Source of the DNA: Chloroflexota bacterium
GTDB taxonomy: Bacteria; Desulfobacterota; Desulfuromonadia; Desulfuromonadales; Geopsychrobacteraceae
DNA length: 6,638 bases
Reading direction: 5' to 3'
Assembly: GCA_015222355.1 (NCBI GenBank)
Contig: JADFVC010000202.1
Span: 1 to 6,638, forward strand
The position numbers and the translations under genes are program-made. Numbering within the stretch: position 1 is the first letter of the stretch; every line of letters begins with the position of its first letter. A model generated the notes under the pieces. The model ran no database searches. It saw nothing but the letters and a program-made list of their open reading frames with translations, and had not been told where the DNA came from. Positions 6,510-6,638 of this stretch are shown one piece after another.

Positions 6510-6638
6510 CGTATAAATTCTGCAATCCAGAGTATCATTTAAATTAACTGGTTATGCACTTTACTCAAGTTGGGCTCTGATTGACAGGAACTAAAACGAA
6601 ACCCATAAAACTGGTTTAGCCACTGACACACACGGACA
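6510..6638. promoter_or_regulatory. Upstream region of prsR with a repeated AACTGGTT element
   Basis: No convincing gene is present. On the - strand one frame stays open from the window edge to a TAA in the 6540s, about 32 codons. Its translation resembles nothing I know, and it could be either a gene tail or chance. The octamer AACTGGTT occurs at 6546-6553 and 6609-6616. Each is the core of a short palindrome (TAAC-TG-GTTA and AAAC-TG-GTTT), and the copies lie 63 bases apart. AT-rich stretches just before prsR could hold a promoter, but I see no strong sigma-70 pair. No sigma-54 GG-N10-GC element was found on either strand. Confidence 0.4.

Noticed and set aside
6510..6638. Sigma-54 promoter or FNR-type box upstream of prsR
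   Set aside because: No GG-N10-GC pair on either strand and no TTGAT-N4-ATCAA site was found on reading this region.
1..6638. CRISPR arrays, tRNA/rRNA genes, insertion sequences, attachment sites
   Set aside because: No regularly spaced direct repeats, RNA-gene-like segments, transposase motifs or terminal inverted repeats were seen, and almost all the sequence is accounted for by coding regions.

Overview
The window holds the 3' end of one gene and five complete protein-coding genes. Codon usage is moderately GC-rich and the spacing is compact, as in Gram-negative bacteria. A PEP-CTERM/exosortase-type response regulator (PrsR), an HDOD signalling protein and a Crp/Fnr regulator lie close together beside GDP-mannose genes. 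This combination points to a free-living proteobacterium with an exopolysaccharide programme. My best guess is the Desulfuromonadales/Geobacter side of the former Deltaproteobacteria, but that is inference from gene content and I ran no search.

Left part (1-550): the last ~159 residues of triosephosphate isomerase (tpiA, + strand) end at a strong intrinsic terminator. This separates it from a convergent two-gene block on the - strand. That block (548-3330), transcribed manC then manB with a 4-base ATGA overlap, encodes a bifunctional mannose-6-phosphate isomerase/mannose-1-phosphate guanylyltransferase and a phosphomannomutase. Together the two proteins cover every step from fructose-6-phosphate to GDP-mannose, the usual donor for mannose- or fucose-containing exopolysaccharide or O-antigen. 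The best-supported manC start is an ATG at 3330 behind a clear Shine-Dalgarno sequence, not a TTG further upstream.

Middle (3331-3485): a 155-base divergent promoter region. It has a good sigma-70-type promoter for manCB and two candidate promoters for the HDOD gene on the other strand. An 18-base near-perfect palindrome overlaps both the manC -35 box and one of the HDOD -10 elements. This is the most interesting non-coding structure seen.

Right part (3486-6638): an HDOD-domain protein (+ strand) whose HD pair reads His-Asn converges on a - strand operon. That operon is prsR (sigma-54-dependent NtrC-type activator with the PEP-CTERM receiver signature) followed, with another ATGA overlap, by a Crp/Fnr-family regulator lacking cAMP-binding and Fe-S cluster residues. 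The final 129 bases upstream of prsR hold no convincing gene. They carry two copies of AACTGGTT exactly 63 bases apart. No PrsK kinase, exosortase or PEP-CTERM protein lies in the window.

Taken together, the window looks like a GDP-mannose supply module beside regulators that may control envelope or exopolysaccharide export. The physical link is seen; the regulatory link is inferred.
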